DNA from: Halomonas chromatireducens
GTDB taxonomy: Bacteria; Pseudomonadota; Gammaproteobacteria; Pseudomonadales; Halomonadaceae
DNA length: 64,000 bases
NCBI RefSeq assembly: GCF_001545155.1
Contig: NZ_CP014226.1
Location: forward strand, 1,970,776-2,034,775
Direction: 5' to 3'
Positions within the stretch are counted from its first letter, which is position 1, and each line of letters begins with the position of its first letter. Position numbers and translations under genes: made by a program. The notes under the pieces were generated by a model, which saw nothing but the letters and a program-made list of their open reading frames with translations, had not been told where the DNA came from and ran no database searches. This document shows, piece after piece, positions 9,663 to 18,040 of this stretch.

Positions 9663-10478
9663 GCGCCTGGCAATCCCCCGTCGGAGGAACCAACCCTGTC
9701 GCACATCGGTCCCCTGACCCGTAATGTCACCGATGCGGTGAAGATGCTCAACGTCATCGGGCGCTACGACTATCGTGACCCTTATGCGACGCGGGGCCAG
9801 CCAGAGGATTGGGGCGAAGAGCTTGGTCAGGGGCTTCAGGGGCTGCGAATCGCCTATTCGCCGGATCTCGGCTATGCCAGGGTCGACCGCGACGTGGCAG
9901 AGCGCGTGCGCGCGGCTGCCCATAAGCTGGAGGCGCTTGGTGCCACCGTTGAAGAGGTCGACCCCGGGTTCGAATCGCCGCTGGATATCTTCAACAAGCT
10001 CTGGTTTACGGCATCGCTGGCTGTCTACGATGGAATGGATGAGCGCAATCGGCAATTGCTCGATCCGGGCATGGTTGCGGATGCCAGGCGAGCCGAGCAG
10101 TGGAGTGCGCTGGATCTGTTTTGCGCCCTGCGTGGCCGGGCCCGCTTGACCCAGCAGCTGGAGTACTTCAATCAGCAGTATCATCTGGTGATGACACCCT
10201 CGGTGGCGATCTCGCCATTCGAGCTTTTGCACAATGTGCCACCTGAACGGGACATGCGAGACTGGGAGGAGTGGGCGCCGTTTTCCTACCCTTTCAACCT
10301 CAGCCAGCAGCCTGCGGCATCGGTGCCCTGTGGCTTTACCGACGCCGGCTTACCCGTCGGTTTTCAACTGGCGGGGGGGAAGCATGATGACGCGCGTGTT
10401 TTGCGTGTCGCCCATGCTTTCATGGAGGCCTATCCGGCACGCTATCCTGCTGTGCCTAACCCGTATCAGAGCGGATAG
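9663..10478 (+). pseudogene. Amidase-signature enzyme, C-terminal part
   Basis: From about 9670 an open frame reads '[25 protein letters not shown]', the segment that follows the catalytic Ser-cisSer-Lys region in amidase-signature enzymes. It continues to a normal C-terminus with 'SVPCGFTDAGLPVGFQLAGG' and 'DARVLRVAHAFMEA'. The Gly/Ser-rich nucleophile region and the whole N-terminus are absent, and there is no ribosome site, so an ATG at 9738 is only an internal methionine. About 270 residues of a typical ~470 remain. The substrate cannot be judged from this half. Confidence 0.82.
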
Positions 10479-10491
10479 AACGCAGCCCAGG

Positions 10492-12240
10492 CTAGCGGCG
10501 GGCTGACGTACGTTCGGATAGCCACTGCTCCAGCTCCTCTGCGGATATGGCGGGGCAGTAGTAATCGCCCTGTGCATGTTTGCAGGATAGGCGGCTCACG
10601 GTGGTGGCTATAGCCTGATCATCGATGCCAATGACTACCGGCTCGATATGGAGGGCCTGAAGTAGACGGCACAGCGCTTCCATCAGGTTGCGCTCATTCT
10701 GATGGGGCGCTCTGGTCAGGCCGGCATTGATCTTGGCTCTGTCGAAGGGTAGGCGAGAGAGCCATGCGAGGTCGAAAGAATGGGTGCCCAGTCCATCGAT
10801 GGTGAGGCGAACGCCCAGCCTCTCCAGCCGCTTGAGCATATGGGACGTGCCGTCCAGGTTGCTGGATAACCCCTGGCTAGGTATCTGCAGCACCATCCAG
10901 GCCAGTGAGTCGAGCTGCTGTTGACGAAGAAAATGGTCGAGAGGTCTTCTATCGAAGGTATCGTGTACCAAATGTGACTCGCAGAGACGAATCGATACGG
11001 GCAACTGGGCAAGCGATGAAGCGCTTTCCAGCCAACCCAGATGATGGCCGATGACGCTCTGTATCACCCAGCGATCAAGGCGAATACCCAAGCCCAAGCG
11101 GGATATGGTGTCGACGAAGGCTTCAGGGGGAAGTTTCCATTCCTTGGGATGTTGCCAGCGCAGTACGGCCTCCAGGCCGGTGCAGCAGCCGGTATCGACA
11201 TCGATTTCGGGCTGGAAGAGAAGGCGAAAATGGCGCTCGGGTAGATGAATGGCTTCGCTTAGCCGGCTCTCGAGACGATGTTTTTCCTTCAGCTTGGCCG
11301 TCAGGCGATGATCGACGAAGGCCAGGCGCCCCGGTCCCTTCTTACGCGCCGTATACATGGCGCTGCGTGCCGCGGTGATCAGCGCTTCCTCATCCTGGGC
11401 GTCGCTCGGGTAAAGGGCGATACCGATGGAGGCCGTCAGCAGCAGATAGCGACTCCCGGAGAGAAAAGGCGGCTCCAGCGCCTCCTGCAGCCGCTCTGTC
11501 ACCACCTGGGCGGCTTCCGCCGTGCCATCCTTTTCCAGCAAGACGATGAACTGGTCGCCACCCAGCCTGGCCAGGGTGTCCCGGCTGCGCAGGGCTTTCT
11601 GCAGTCGCTGGGCCAGCTCGCCCAGCAGTCGGTCCCCTTCCACGTGCCCGACGGCATCATTGATTGCCTTGAAGCGATCGATATCGATGAACAGTACGGC
11701 AAGCCCGTTATCGGCACGCTCCGCCTGGGCCAGGGCGTGATTGAGGCGGTCACGCAGCAGCAGCCAGTTGGGGAGTCCGGTCATCGGGTCGACATGGACC
11801 CAGTGTCTGTCACCTAGCTGCTTTCCACTGGGGGTGGCGAGGCTGACGAAGGTGCGCAGATAGTGATGCGGCCGCTGCTGTTCATCGAGTAGGGCATCGA
11901 CGGTCATCAGGACAGGCATCGATTCACCGTCGTCACGGCGGCACAGGACTTCCTGTTGCCAGGAAGTGAGCTCATCGGCATTCGCGCCTGGCTCGGCTCC
12001 AATCGGCGATGGTGTCCTCAAGGAAGCAAAGAAGTGTTCGACTGGCCAGCCTGCGACCTCGCTGCACTCACAGCCGGCAATGCGGCAGAAGGCCTCATTG
12101 GCCATGACGATTAGGCCGGCGGCATCTGTCAGGACCATGCCGGTCTGTCCCTGCTCGAACGCGCTCTGGATGAGCCGTGCGGGATGTTGGGCCAGTGAGC
12201 TGACCCTGTCGCCGGGTGGGCGTTTGCCGTGATGACTCAT
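10492..12240 (-). CDS. PAS-GGDEF-EAL protein with degenerate active sites
   Basis: A 582-residue cytoplasmic protein with a PAS domain (residues ~25-140, 'GMVLTDAAGLIVMANEAF'), a GGDEF domain (~150-310, 'DPMTGLPNWLLLRDRL') and an EAL domain (~330-575). The GGDEF signature reads GGDQF. In the EAL domain, the EAL motif is EAV, the metal-binding Asn of the 'NLS' strand is lost ('VSIRLCESHL'), DDFG is replaced by 'DGLG', and the late catalytic Glu motif reads 'VVIGIDD'. Both cyclase and phosphodiesterase activity are therefore doubtful. A c-di-GMP sensing or scaffold role is possible. No obvious transmembrane segment is seen. It ends 14 bases from the amidase fragment and is divergent from the next gene. 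Confidence 0.88.
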   Translation of the reverse strand: MSHHGKRPPGDRVSSLAQHPARLIQSAFEQGQTGMVLTDAAGLIVMANEAFCRIAGCECSEVAGWPVEHFFASLRTPSPIGAEPGANADELTSWQQEVLCRRDDGESMPVLMTVDALLDEQQRPHHYLRTFVSLATPSGKQLGDRHWVHVDPMTGLPNWLLLRDRLNHALAQAERADNGLAVLFIDIDRFKAINDAVGHVEGDRLLGELAQRLQKALRSRDTLARLGGDQFIVLLEKDGTAEAAQVVTERLQEALEPPFLSGSRYLLLTASIGIALYPSDAQDEEALITAARSAMYTARKKGPGRLAFVDHRLTAKLKEKHRLESRLSEAIHLPERHFRLLFQPEIDVDTGCCTGLEAVLRWQHPKEWKLPPEAFVDTISRLGLGIRLDRWVIQSVIGHHLGWLESASSLAQLPVSIRLCESHLVHDTFDRRPLDHFLRQQQLDSLAWMVLQIPSQGLSSNLDGTSHMLKRLERLGVRLTIDGLGTHSFDLAWLSRLPFDRAKINAGLTRAPHQNERNLMEALCRLLQALHIEPVVIGIDDQAIATTVSRLSCKHAQGDYYCPAISAEELEQWLSERTSARR

Positions 12241-12555
12241 CGATTCGCCGAATTAGCCCCTGCTGTTTTCGGTTGAAACGTCGAGGTGAGATTCGACGCT
12301 GCCATGAGAGATTATCGTCATGAACGGTCCAGACTTTAGCGCTGCGCAAGGTTAAATTCGGATCTGCCCTCAAAAACCAATCATCATTAGGTATTGACGC
12401 CTGAGCGGGTCTCAAGTTCGGAGACCGGACGCCGATACAAGAGTAAATATGTCGATCCTTGAGGCAGCTGGATCGCCAAGGGTGGTTTCAGGCTTAGCGT
12501 CGTTCTTAGTGAGTGGGTCGCTTGGCTCCCGATTTTATCGCCGAAGGGGACCGCG
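12241..12555. other. Divergent intergenic region between two c-di-GMP-type genes
   Basis: These 315 bases separate the divergent GGDEF/EAL and GGDEF genes and should hold both promoters. A perfect 6-base inverted repeat GGTCTC-N7-GAGACC is centred at 12417. A TTGACG at 12393 has no good -10 partner. I could not define a promoter with confidence. Confidence 0.5.
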
Positions 12556-14553
12556 TTGCGCATATCGGTTCGGATGGAAGCAATGACTCGATTCCTCTGC
12601 TCTCTGCAGGGGCGACTGCTTGCCGGCCTTGCCGCGACGTGGCTGGTGATTGTGGGCATTCTCATGGTGCTGGCCTGGCAGTATGGCAAGGCACTGGTGG
12701 ATGAGGTCAATCTCGATCACCTGCGTGACGAGTCGCGCCTGATTGCCGATGGCCTGACCGAGAAGGTTAATCGTCGCCTGAATGCCCTGGGGCGACTGGC
12801 GCCGAATCTGCAGGGAATGAGCCCGGATGAGCTGGGTACTGCCCTCGATCGTAACCAGGCCCTGCTGGAATGGTTCGAGGGCATCATGGTAACCGGTCCC
12901 GACGGCGTCGTGCTTGCCGACTGGCCAGTGGTGGAGGGGCGTGTCGGTCTTGATACATCGGAAACCGAATATTTTCGCTTGATGAGTCACTCCCCTTGGC
13001 CCTATGTCAGCAAGCCATTCGTGGGTCGGGCCAGCGGCGACAACCTGGTGCTGATGCTGGTGCCGCGGTTCGATGAGCAGGGGGCTTTCAGCGGAGTTGT
13101 CGGAGGGATGGTCAACCTGACAGGGGGTGGGTTGTTCCGTTGGCTCGAGCGAAGCTGGCTGGGCGAAGAGGGGCGTGTCTCTGTGTTGTCGGCATCGGGC
13201 GAGGTCTTGTTTCATCCTGGGCGGACGAGCAGGCAGGCGTTCAATGGTTTGCCGTCACTTGACCTGGCTCTGGAGGGCTGGGAGGGGGAAACCATTGCCC
13301 GCGGGATCGATGGCGAGTCGACGCTGATGTCCTATCGCCAGATCAGGCCGGCGAACTGGGTGGTCAAGGTATCGTTGCCCCGGTCACAGGTTCGTGCGCC
13401 GCTGGGGGACTATCTCGTTACCCTTTGGTGGGCTTGGCTGGTATTGGCGGTAGTATTGATGTTCAGCATGCGCTGGTTGGTCAGGCGCATGCTCAAGCCG
13501 CTGCACCGCCTCGAGCAGCAGATCGCTCAGGTAGGGGCGGGGGAGCGTCGCTACCTGGCGCTCTCCACCAGCATGGAGGAGTTGAGGCAGGTAGCCGGCA
13601 GTTTCAACCGTCTGGAGCATGAGCGCCTCTCGGCCCTGGAGCACCTTCGGGATCGGCAGGCCTTTCTCGATGCCGTGCTGGGATCAACGCCGATAGGCAT
13701 GTTCGTGGCTGACCTCAAGGGTCACCTGAACTACATGAACCCGGCGCTGCTGGAGCTGCTGGGACTCGATGCGTCGTGTACTCCCGAGGAGTGGTGGGGC
13801 CGAATTCATCCGGATGACCGCCAGGGAACCCAGGATATGTGGCGTCACTCCCTGTCGACCGGCAATGACTTCATGCGTCAGCTCCGCTTTCATCATCAGG
13901 ATGGTGTCACCCTGTGGGTGGAAGTGCATGCAAGCCAGGTGAAGGGCAGCGATCAGCCCCTCGGGTTCGTGGGTATGGTGAAGGACATTACCGAGCGTCG
14001 CCAGCAGGAGGCGTTGCAGCGATGGGAGGCGGAGCATGACCCGCTGACGGGACTGCTCAACCGCCGGGGTTTCGAGCGGCGTCTGGAGGAGGCGCTGGCG
14101 GAATACGCCAAGACCGGTACCCCGTCGGTGCTGATACTCTTCGATCTGGACCATTTCAAGCCCATCAACGACGAAGGCGGGCATGCCCTGGGCGACGAAA
14201 TGCTTCGTCGTATCGCCCAGGTGGTGGCTTGGGAGGTTCGCCGTAGCGACCACGTTGCTCGCCAGGGTGGAGACGAGTTCGCCGTGCTGCTGCCCAGCTG
14301 TACCCTCAAGCAGGCCCAGGAGATTGCGGAATCCCTGCGGCGAGTGGTTTCCGAGGTTACTGTGGTGAATGAGAGCAGGGTCTACAGCATTACACTTAGC
14401 ATGGGGGTGACTGCGTTCCAGGAGGGGGATGATGCCGTCGAGACCGTGCTGGCCCGAGCCGATGCCGCCAGCTACAAGGCCAAGGCCAATGGCCGCAACG
14501 CCGTGGTCATGGCGGATCCCGACGACGGCAGCCTTATCGACTCTCTATGGTAA
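12556..14553 (+). CDS. Membrane diguanylate cyclase (Cache-HAMP-PAS-GGDEF)
   Basis: The 665-residue product is predicted to make cyclic di-GMP. There is a transmembrane helix at ~25-45 ('AATWLVIVGILMVLAW'), then a periplasmic Cache-type sensor (to ~285) and a second helix at ~290-312 ('LVTLWWAWLVLAVVLMFSMRW'). A HAMP-like segment, a PAS domain with PAC ('FVGMVKDITERRQQ') and a C-terminal GGDEF domain follow. The GGDEF motif is intact and preceded five residues earlier by an RxxD inhibitory site (RRSD). The start is uncertain: ATG 12583 has a GGAAG site close by and would remove nine residues. It contrasts with the degenerate neighbour transcribed away from it. Confidence 0.88.
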   Translation: MRISVRMEAMTRFLCSLQGRLLAGLAATWLVIVGILMVLAWQYGKALVDEVNLDHLRDESRLIADGLTEKVNRRLNALGRLAPNLQGMSPDELGTALDRNQALLEWFEGIMVTGPDGVVLADWPVVEGRVGLDTSETEYFRLMSHSPWPYVSKPFVGRASGDNLVLMLVPRFDEQGAFSGVVGGMVNLTGGGLFRWLERSWLGEEGRVSVLSASGEVLFHPGRTSRQAFNGLPSLDLALEGWEGETIARGIDGESTLMSYRQIRPANWVVKVSLPRSQVRAPLGDYLVTLWWAWLVLAVVLMFSMRWLVRRMLKPLHRLEQQIAQVGAGERRYLALSTSMEELRQVAGSFNRLEHERLSALEHLRDRQAFLDAVLGSTPIGMFVADLKGHLNYMNPALLELLGLDASCTPEEWWGRIHPDDRQGTQDMWRHSLSTGNDFMRQLRFHHQDGVTLWVEVHASQVKGSDQPLGFVGMVKDITERRQQEALQRWEAEHDPLTGLLNRRGFERRLEEALAEYAKTGTPSVLILFDLDHFKPINDEGGHALGDEMLRRIAQVVAWEVRRSDHVARQGGDEFAVLLPSCTLKQAQEIAESLRRVVSEVTVVNESRVYSITLSMGVTAFQEGDDAVETVLARADAASYKAKANGRNAVVMADPDDGSLIDSLW

Positions 14554-14600
14554 GAGGGTAGGCCGACTTGCTGTGGTAAACGCTTGCGGGTGGTAATGGG

Positions 14601-15050
14601 TCATACCGACGTGTTGAAGCGTCCCGGCTGCGCCCTTACTCGACCGCTGGCGCCATAGGTCGTCTTCTCGGCGGCCTCGTGAATGAATTCGAGGAGGCGC
14701 TTGTTCTGGCCCATGCGCAGGCCAACAAGCTGGCCGTTCATCGTGTTGAGCCGATGGGCCTTCTGCGTTCGCTCCATCGTGCTTTCCCATGCCTCCAGGC
14801 AGCCGGCATCTTCGGCGGCCTGTCGGGCACCAGCGGCGCCCTCGGCATAGCCCAGGCGCTGCTGAACGTTACGGCGCAAGGTCTCTGTGGCTTCCAGTTG
14901 CTGCAGTCGCTGCTGCTTGAGTTCGGCAACCTCGGCGAGCTGGCGCCCGTCGATATCGGCGGCGGCAAGCAGCTCGCGCTCCTGCTCAAGCAGTTCGATC
15001 ACGCCATCAAGGCGCTGCTGCTGCTCGCGGAGAAGCTTGGTCAGGCTCAT
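14601..15050 (-). CDS. flgN: Flagellar export chaperone FlgN
   Basis: FlgN is the secretion chaperone for the hook-filament junction proteins FlgK and FlgL. The 149-residue, mostly helical product begins 'MSLTKLLREQQQRLDGVIELLEQERELL' and has the C-terminal 'RMGQNKRLLEFIHE' typical of FlgN. Its ATG overlaps the flgM stop by four bases (ATGA), giving a flgM-flgN unit. Sequence similarity within the family is low, so context carries part of the weight. Confidence 0.85.
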   Translation of the reverse strand: MSLTKLLREQQQRLDGVIELLEQERELLAAADIDGRQLAEVAELKQQRLQQLEATETLRRNVQQRLGYAEGAAGARQAAEDAGCLEAWESTMERTQKAHRLNTMNGQLVGLRMGQNKRLLEFIHEAAEKTTYGASGRVRAQPGRFNTSV

Positions 15051-15334
15051 TCGTCACCATTACCTGCAGTCGGTTGCAGCGACTCGATCAACCCGTCGGC
15101 GATCCGGTCGGCGCGAATTTCCAGGCGGCCTTCCCGAATGGCCTCGCGAATCTCCTCGACCCTGACGGTGTCGATGTCGCGGGAGCTGTCGGCGGCATTC
15201 TGCCGCAGGTGCGTGGTGGCCGCGGGGCCGGCATCCTGCTGGCTGGACTGACTGGTACTCTTGACCGGCTGCGCTTCCTCGCGGGGCGTCGTCGGTGTCG
15301 GGCGAGTCAGGGGGTTCTGGCTGTTGATCTTCAC
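15047..15334 (-). CDS. flgM: Anti-sigma-28 factor FlgM
   Basis: FlgM binds sigma-28 (FliA) until the hook is complete and it is exported. The 95-residue product starts 'MKINSQNPLTRP' and has an unstructured Ser/Thr/Gln-rich N-half. Its C-half holds the sigma-binding helices ('VRVEEIREAIREGRLEIRADRIADGLIESL'). The start codon is GTG at 15334. A near-consensus sigma-28 promoter lies ~33 bases upstream, so the gene is under the factor it inhibits. It is followed by flgN with a 4-base overlap. Confidence 0.92.
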   Translation of the reverse strand: MKINSQNPLTRPTPTTPREEAQPVKSTSQSSQQDAGPAATTHLRQNAADSSRDIDTVRVEEIREAIREGRLEIRADRIADGLIESLQPTAGNGDE

Positions 15335-15366
15335 TATATTGGCCTCGTGACCGGTGCTTTTACACG

Positions 15367-15393
15367 CTATCGGCTGCTCCGGAGAAAACTTTA
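15367..15393 (-). promoter_or_regulatory. Sigma-28 (FliA) promoter of flgMN
   Basis: On the minus strand TAAAGTTT, an 11-base spacer and GCCGATAG match the enterobacterial sigma-28 consensus TAAAGTTT-N11-GCCGATAA at 15 of 16 positions. The -10 lies ~33 bases before the flgM GTG. Confidence 0.85.
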
Positions 15394-15486
15394 GGCAATG
15401 ATATAGCGAACACGCGCGAGGCGCATCCGCAGGTTAGTGTAGCAAGCCAGCGTCGAGAGTGTCGGCATGGCATGCCGAGCCACCGT

Positions 15487-16185
15487 TCAGAAATCGACGA
15501 TCACCATTCCTTCTCCTGCCACGCGTCCAGTGACGACCTCGCGAGAGTCGAAACGTATCCGGATGCGGTCACCCAGCCCTCCTGGCTCCAGTGCCTCTCC
15601 TTCACGTGAGACGCGAAACCCCGTGCCCCGGGCCTCGACCACGACGCGCTGATTGCGTTCCACCAGCGGCAGGGAGCGGAACTGGTGGGCCTGCAGCGGC
15701 TGCCCCGCACGCAGCGTGCGAGTCGCCAACTGGCCAATGATCTGCTCCGCATCGAGCAGGGCATTGTTGGGAAGCTCCGCCAGGTTGCCTTGTCGCTGTT
15801 CCAGGTGCTCCGGGCGAACTGTATCGCCAGCGTTGAGCGTGGCTGCCAGGACCGGGTATTCGCCGAGAACGCCGATTTCAGCCTGCATGTAGCGCACCTG
15901 GCGCCCATCGCTGCCGCAGCGCACACCTACCGATACCCGCCCGAGAGGCAGTTCGCCTTCCCGGGTCAGGAAGGGCTGGGGTGAAACGCACTCCGGCATT
16001 CGGGCCGAAGGAGGCCGCAGCTCGATGATGATTTCCTCGCCCAGGGGCTGTGCCTCGCTGTACAGGAAGCCATGTACGGCCTGGAGCAGGGCGTCGTCGT
16101 CGGCCTTGGCGATGCCGGGAAGCAGCGCCAGGCTGGCGAGTATCGGCCACAAAGTGAACAGGAGCTTGAAGGGGAGACGCTGCAT
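15487..16185 (-). CDS. flgA: Flagellar P-ring assembly chaperone FlgA
   Basis: FlgA is the periplasmic chaperone for FlgI during P-ring assembly. The 232-residue product has a signal peptide ('FKLLFTLWPILASLALLPGIAKA'), a variable N-terminal domain, and the SAF-type C-terminal region ('GDTVRPEHLEQRQGNL', 'RTLRAGQPLQAHQFR', 'VVEARGTGFRVSREGEAL'). The ATG at 16185 is chosen because the signal sequence begins there; the frame could extend to 16242. There is no strong ribosome site in either case. It is divergent from flgB, with 186 bases between. Confidence 0.9.
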   Translation of the reverse strand: MQRLPFKLLFTLWPILASLALLPGIAKADDDALLQAVHGFLYSEAQPLGEEIIIELRPPSARMPECVSPQPFLTREGELPLGRVSVGVRCGSDGRQVRYMQAEIGVLGEYPVLAATLNAGDTVRPEHLEQRQGNLAELPNNALLDAEQIIGQLATRTLRAGQPLQAHQFRSLPLVERNQRVVVEARGTGFRVSREGEALEPGGLGDRIRIRFDSREVVTGRVAGEGMVIVDF

Positions 16186-16371
16186 GGCATTTGGCCGAGG
16201 TTGGTGATGGTGCCAGTGAATTCTAGCGCCCGCCGATTTCATGAAACAGCGGAAATGAATGCGGAAAACCGGTCTGTTCTTGCCATTGATGTGACACCAC
16301 TCTGGCTATTCTTCACTCTCAACAAGTTCCGCACACTGTTCATATTGAGTTTTGACCACGGGAGCGCCGGC

Positions 16372-16785
16372 ATGATCGATAAGCTCGAGGCCGCCTTTAA
16401 CTACCACCAGCAGGCGCTGGGCTTGCGCCAGGAGCGCCACAAGGTGCTGGCCAGCAATATCGCCAATGCCGATACGCCGAATTACAAGGCGCGCGACATG
16501 GATTTTGCCGGCGAGCTCAAGAAGGCGGTCGAGCATGGTCGCTCATCCGGTGGCGGTTTGTCACTGGCAAGGACGTCTGCAGGGCATCTGGGCGGGCAGG
16601 GCTTCGCACCGACCAGCCAGAACTTGCTGTATCGCGTACCTGACCAGCCGAGCCTGGACGGGAACACGGTCGACATGGATCGCGAGCGTACCCAGTTCGC
16701 CGACAATTCGGTGCGCTATCAGGCTGCGCTCACCATCCTCAATAGCCGGATCCAGGGCCTGAAGAACGCCATGCAGCCTGAGTAA
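16372..16785 (+). CDS. flgB: Flagellar proximal rod protein FlgB
   Basis: This 137-residue proximal rod protein carries the rod/hook family N-terminal motif 'VLASNIANADTPNYKARDMDF' and a C-terminal helix ('RYQAALTILNSRIQGLKNAM'). The ATG at 16372 has GGGAG upstream. The frame is open much further back, but that part is non-flagellar. It opens the plus-strand rod-hook operon. Its stop lies within a 15-base tandem repeat. Confidence 0.96.
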   Translation: MIDKLEAAFNYHQQALGLRQERHKVLASNIANADTPNYKARDMDFAGELKKAVEHGRSSGGGLSLARTSAGHLGGQGFAPTSQNLLYRVPDQPSLDGNTVDMDRERTQFADNSVRYQAALTILNSRIQGLKNAMQPE

Positions 16786-16821
16786 TCCGAGCCAGAGTCA
16801 TCCGAGCCAGAGTAATCAGAG
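16777..16821 (+). repeat. Three 15-base tandem repeats across the flgB stop
   Basis: Three imperfect copies of CC(T/A)GAGT(A/C)ATC(C/A)GAG run from the last two codons of flgB into the flgB-flgC gap. The unit is five codons and contains the flgB TAA in copy one. The array ends 12 bases before the flgC ATG. It looks like replication slippage. Confidence 0.9.
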
Positions 16822-16833
16822 AGAGACCGCACC

Positions 16834-17241
16834 ATGTCGATGTTTTCCGTTTTCGATATTGCAGGCTCGGCCATGAGCGCCCAGTCGCAACGCATGAATG
16901 TCACGGCCAGCAACCTGGCCAACGCCGACAGCGTGGCGGGGCCGGATGGCGAGGCCTATCGCGCCAAGCAGGTGCTCTTCGAGGCGCGCAATCAGGGCGC
17001 CCATGGCATCGGCGGGGTGGGTGTGCGCAGCGTGGTGGAAGATACCTCGCCCATGCGCATGGAGTACCGCCCCGAGCACCCGCTGGCCAATGACGATGGC
17101 TACGTGACCATGCCCAACGTCGAGCCGGTACACGAGATGGTCAACATGATCTCGGCTTCCCGCTCCTACCAGGCCAACGTCGAAGTCATGAATACGAGCA
17201 AGCAGATGATGCTCAAGACACTCACCTTGGGTGAAGGGTAA
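16834..17241 (+). CDS. flgC: Flagellar proximal rod protein FlgC
   Basis: This 135-residue rod protein has the N-terminal '[26 protein letters not shown]' motif and the C-terminal '[24 protein letters not shown]', both diagnostic of FlgC. The length matches the family. It follows flgB after a repeat-filled gap and precedes flgD by five bases. Confidence 0.97.
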   Translation: MSMFSVFDIAGSAMSAQSQRMNVTASNLANADSVAGPDGEAYRAKQVLFEARNQGAHGIGGVGVRSVVEDTSPMRMEYRPEHPLANDDGYVTMPNVEPVHEMVNMISASRSYQANVEVMNTSKQMMLKTLTLGEG

Positions 17242-17246
17242 CCGCC

Positions 17247-17939
17247 ATGTCCACGACCATTGATGCCAATGTCGTCACGCGTCTGAATCAGGGTGGCCCT
17301 TCCGGCCGCGATGCCAGTCAATCCGCCGAACTGCGCAACAATTTCATGACCCTGCTGATTGCCCAGATGCAGAATCAGGACCCGCTCGATCCCATGGACA
17401 ACCATGAGATGACCACGCAGCTGGCGCAGATCAACACCGTCAGCGGCATCGAGGATCTCAACAAGACCTTGAAGGGCATCACCAGCCAGATGGACGCCGG
17501 CCAGACCCTGCAGGCGACCGGGCTGATCGGCAAGGGCGTGCTGGTACCGGGCGACCGCGTGCTGATGGAGACTGACGCGGACGGCAACACCCACACCACA
17601 CCCTTCGGTATCGAGCTAGGCCAGGCGGCCGATAATGTGCGTGTGACGATCACCAACGCCAGTGGCCAGGTGGTCAACCGCTACAACATCGGCTCCGTCA
17701 AGGCCGGGGTCGAGTCCTTCACCTGGGATGGCCGAACCACCGAAGGTGAGGCGGCGGCTCCGGGTTCCTATCGCGTGCGTGTCGAAGCCACTAGCGGCGA
17801 TAAGACACTGAATGCCTCAACGCTCAACTATGCCGTGGTTGGTGGGGTGACGCCGCCCGACGGCAATGGCGGTGTGAAACTCGACCTGGGCGCCATCTAT
17901 GGCCAGGTCGGCCTGGGTGACATCAAGCAGATTCTTTGA
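17247..17939 (+). CDS. flgD: Hook-capping protein FlgD
   Basis: FlgD is the scaffold on which hook subunits polymerise. The 230-residue product has the conserved N-terminal export region 'NNFMTLLIAQMQNQDPLDPMDNHEMTTQLAQ', then the FlgD Ig-like/Tudor hybrid domain ('VTNASGQVV', 'ESFTWDGRTTEGEAAAPGSYRV'). It sits five bases after flgC and 101 bases before flgE. Confidence 0.96.
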   Translation: MSTTIDANVVTRLNQGGPSGRDASQSAELRNNFMTLLIAQMQNQDPLDPMDNHEMTTQLAQINTVSGIEDLNKTLKGITSQMDAGQTLQATGLIGKGVLVPGDRVLMETDADGNTHTTPFGIELGQAADNVRVTITNASGQVVNRYNIGSVKAGVESFTWDGRTTEGEAAAPGSYRVRVEATSGDKTLNASTLNYAVVGGVTPPDGNGGVKLDLGAIYGQVGLGDIKQIL

Positions 17940-18040
17940 TTCGCAGCAGTGGTTTTCGCATAAAGGAAGCGCTGAATATGGGTTTCCTGATCAGAACCGC
18001 GAAAGCGGCATAAAAAATTAGGCAGGCAGAGGAACGAAAC

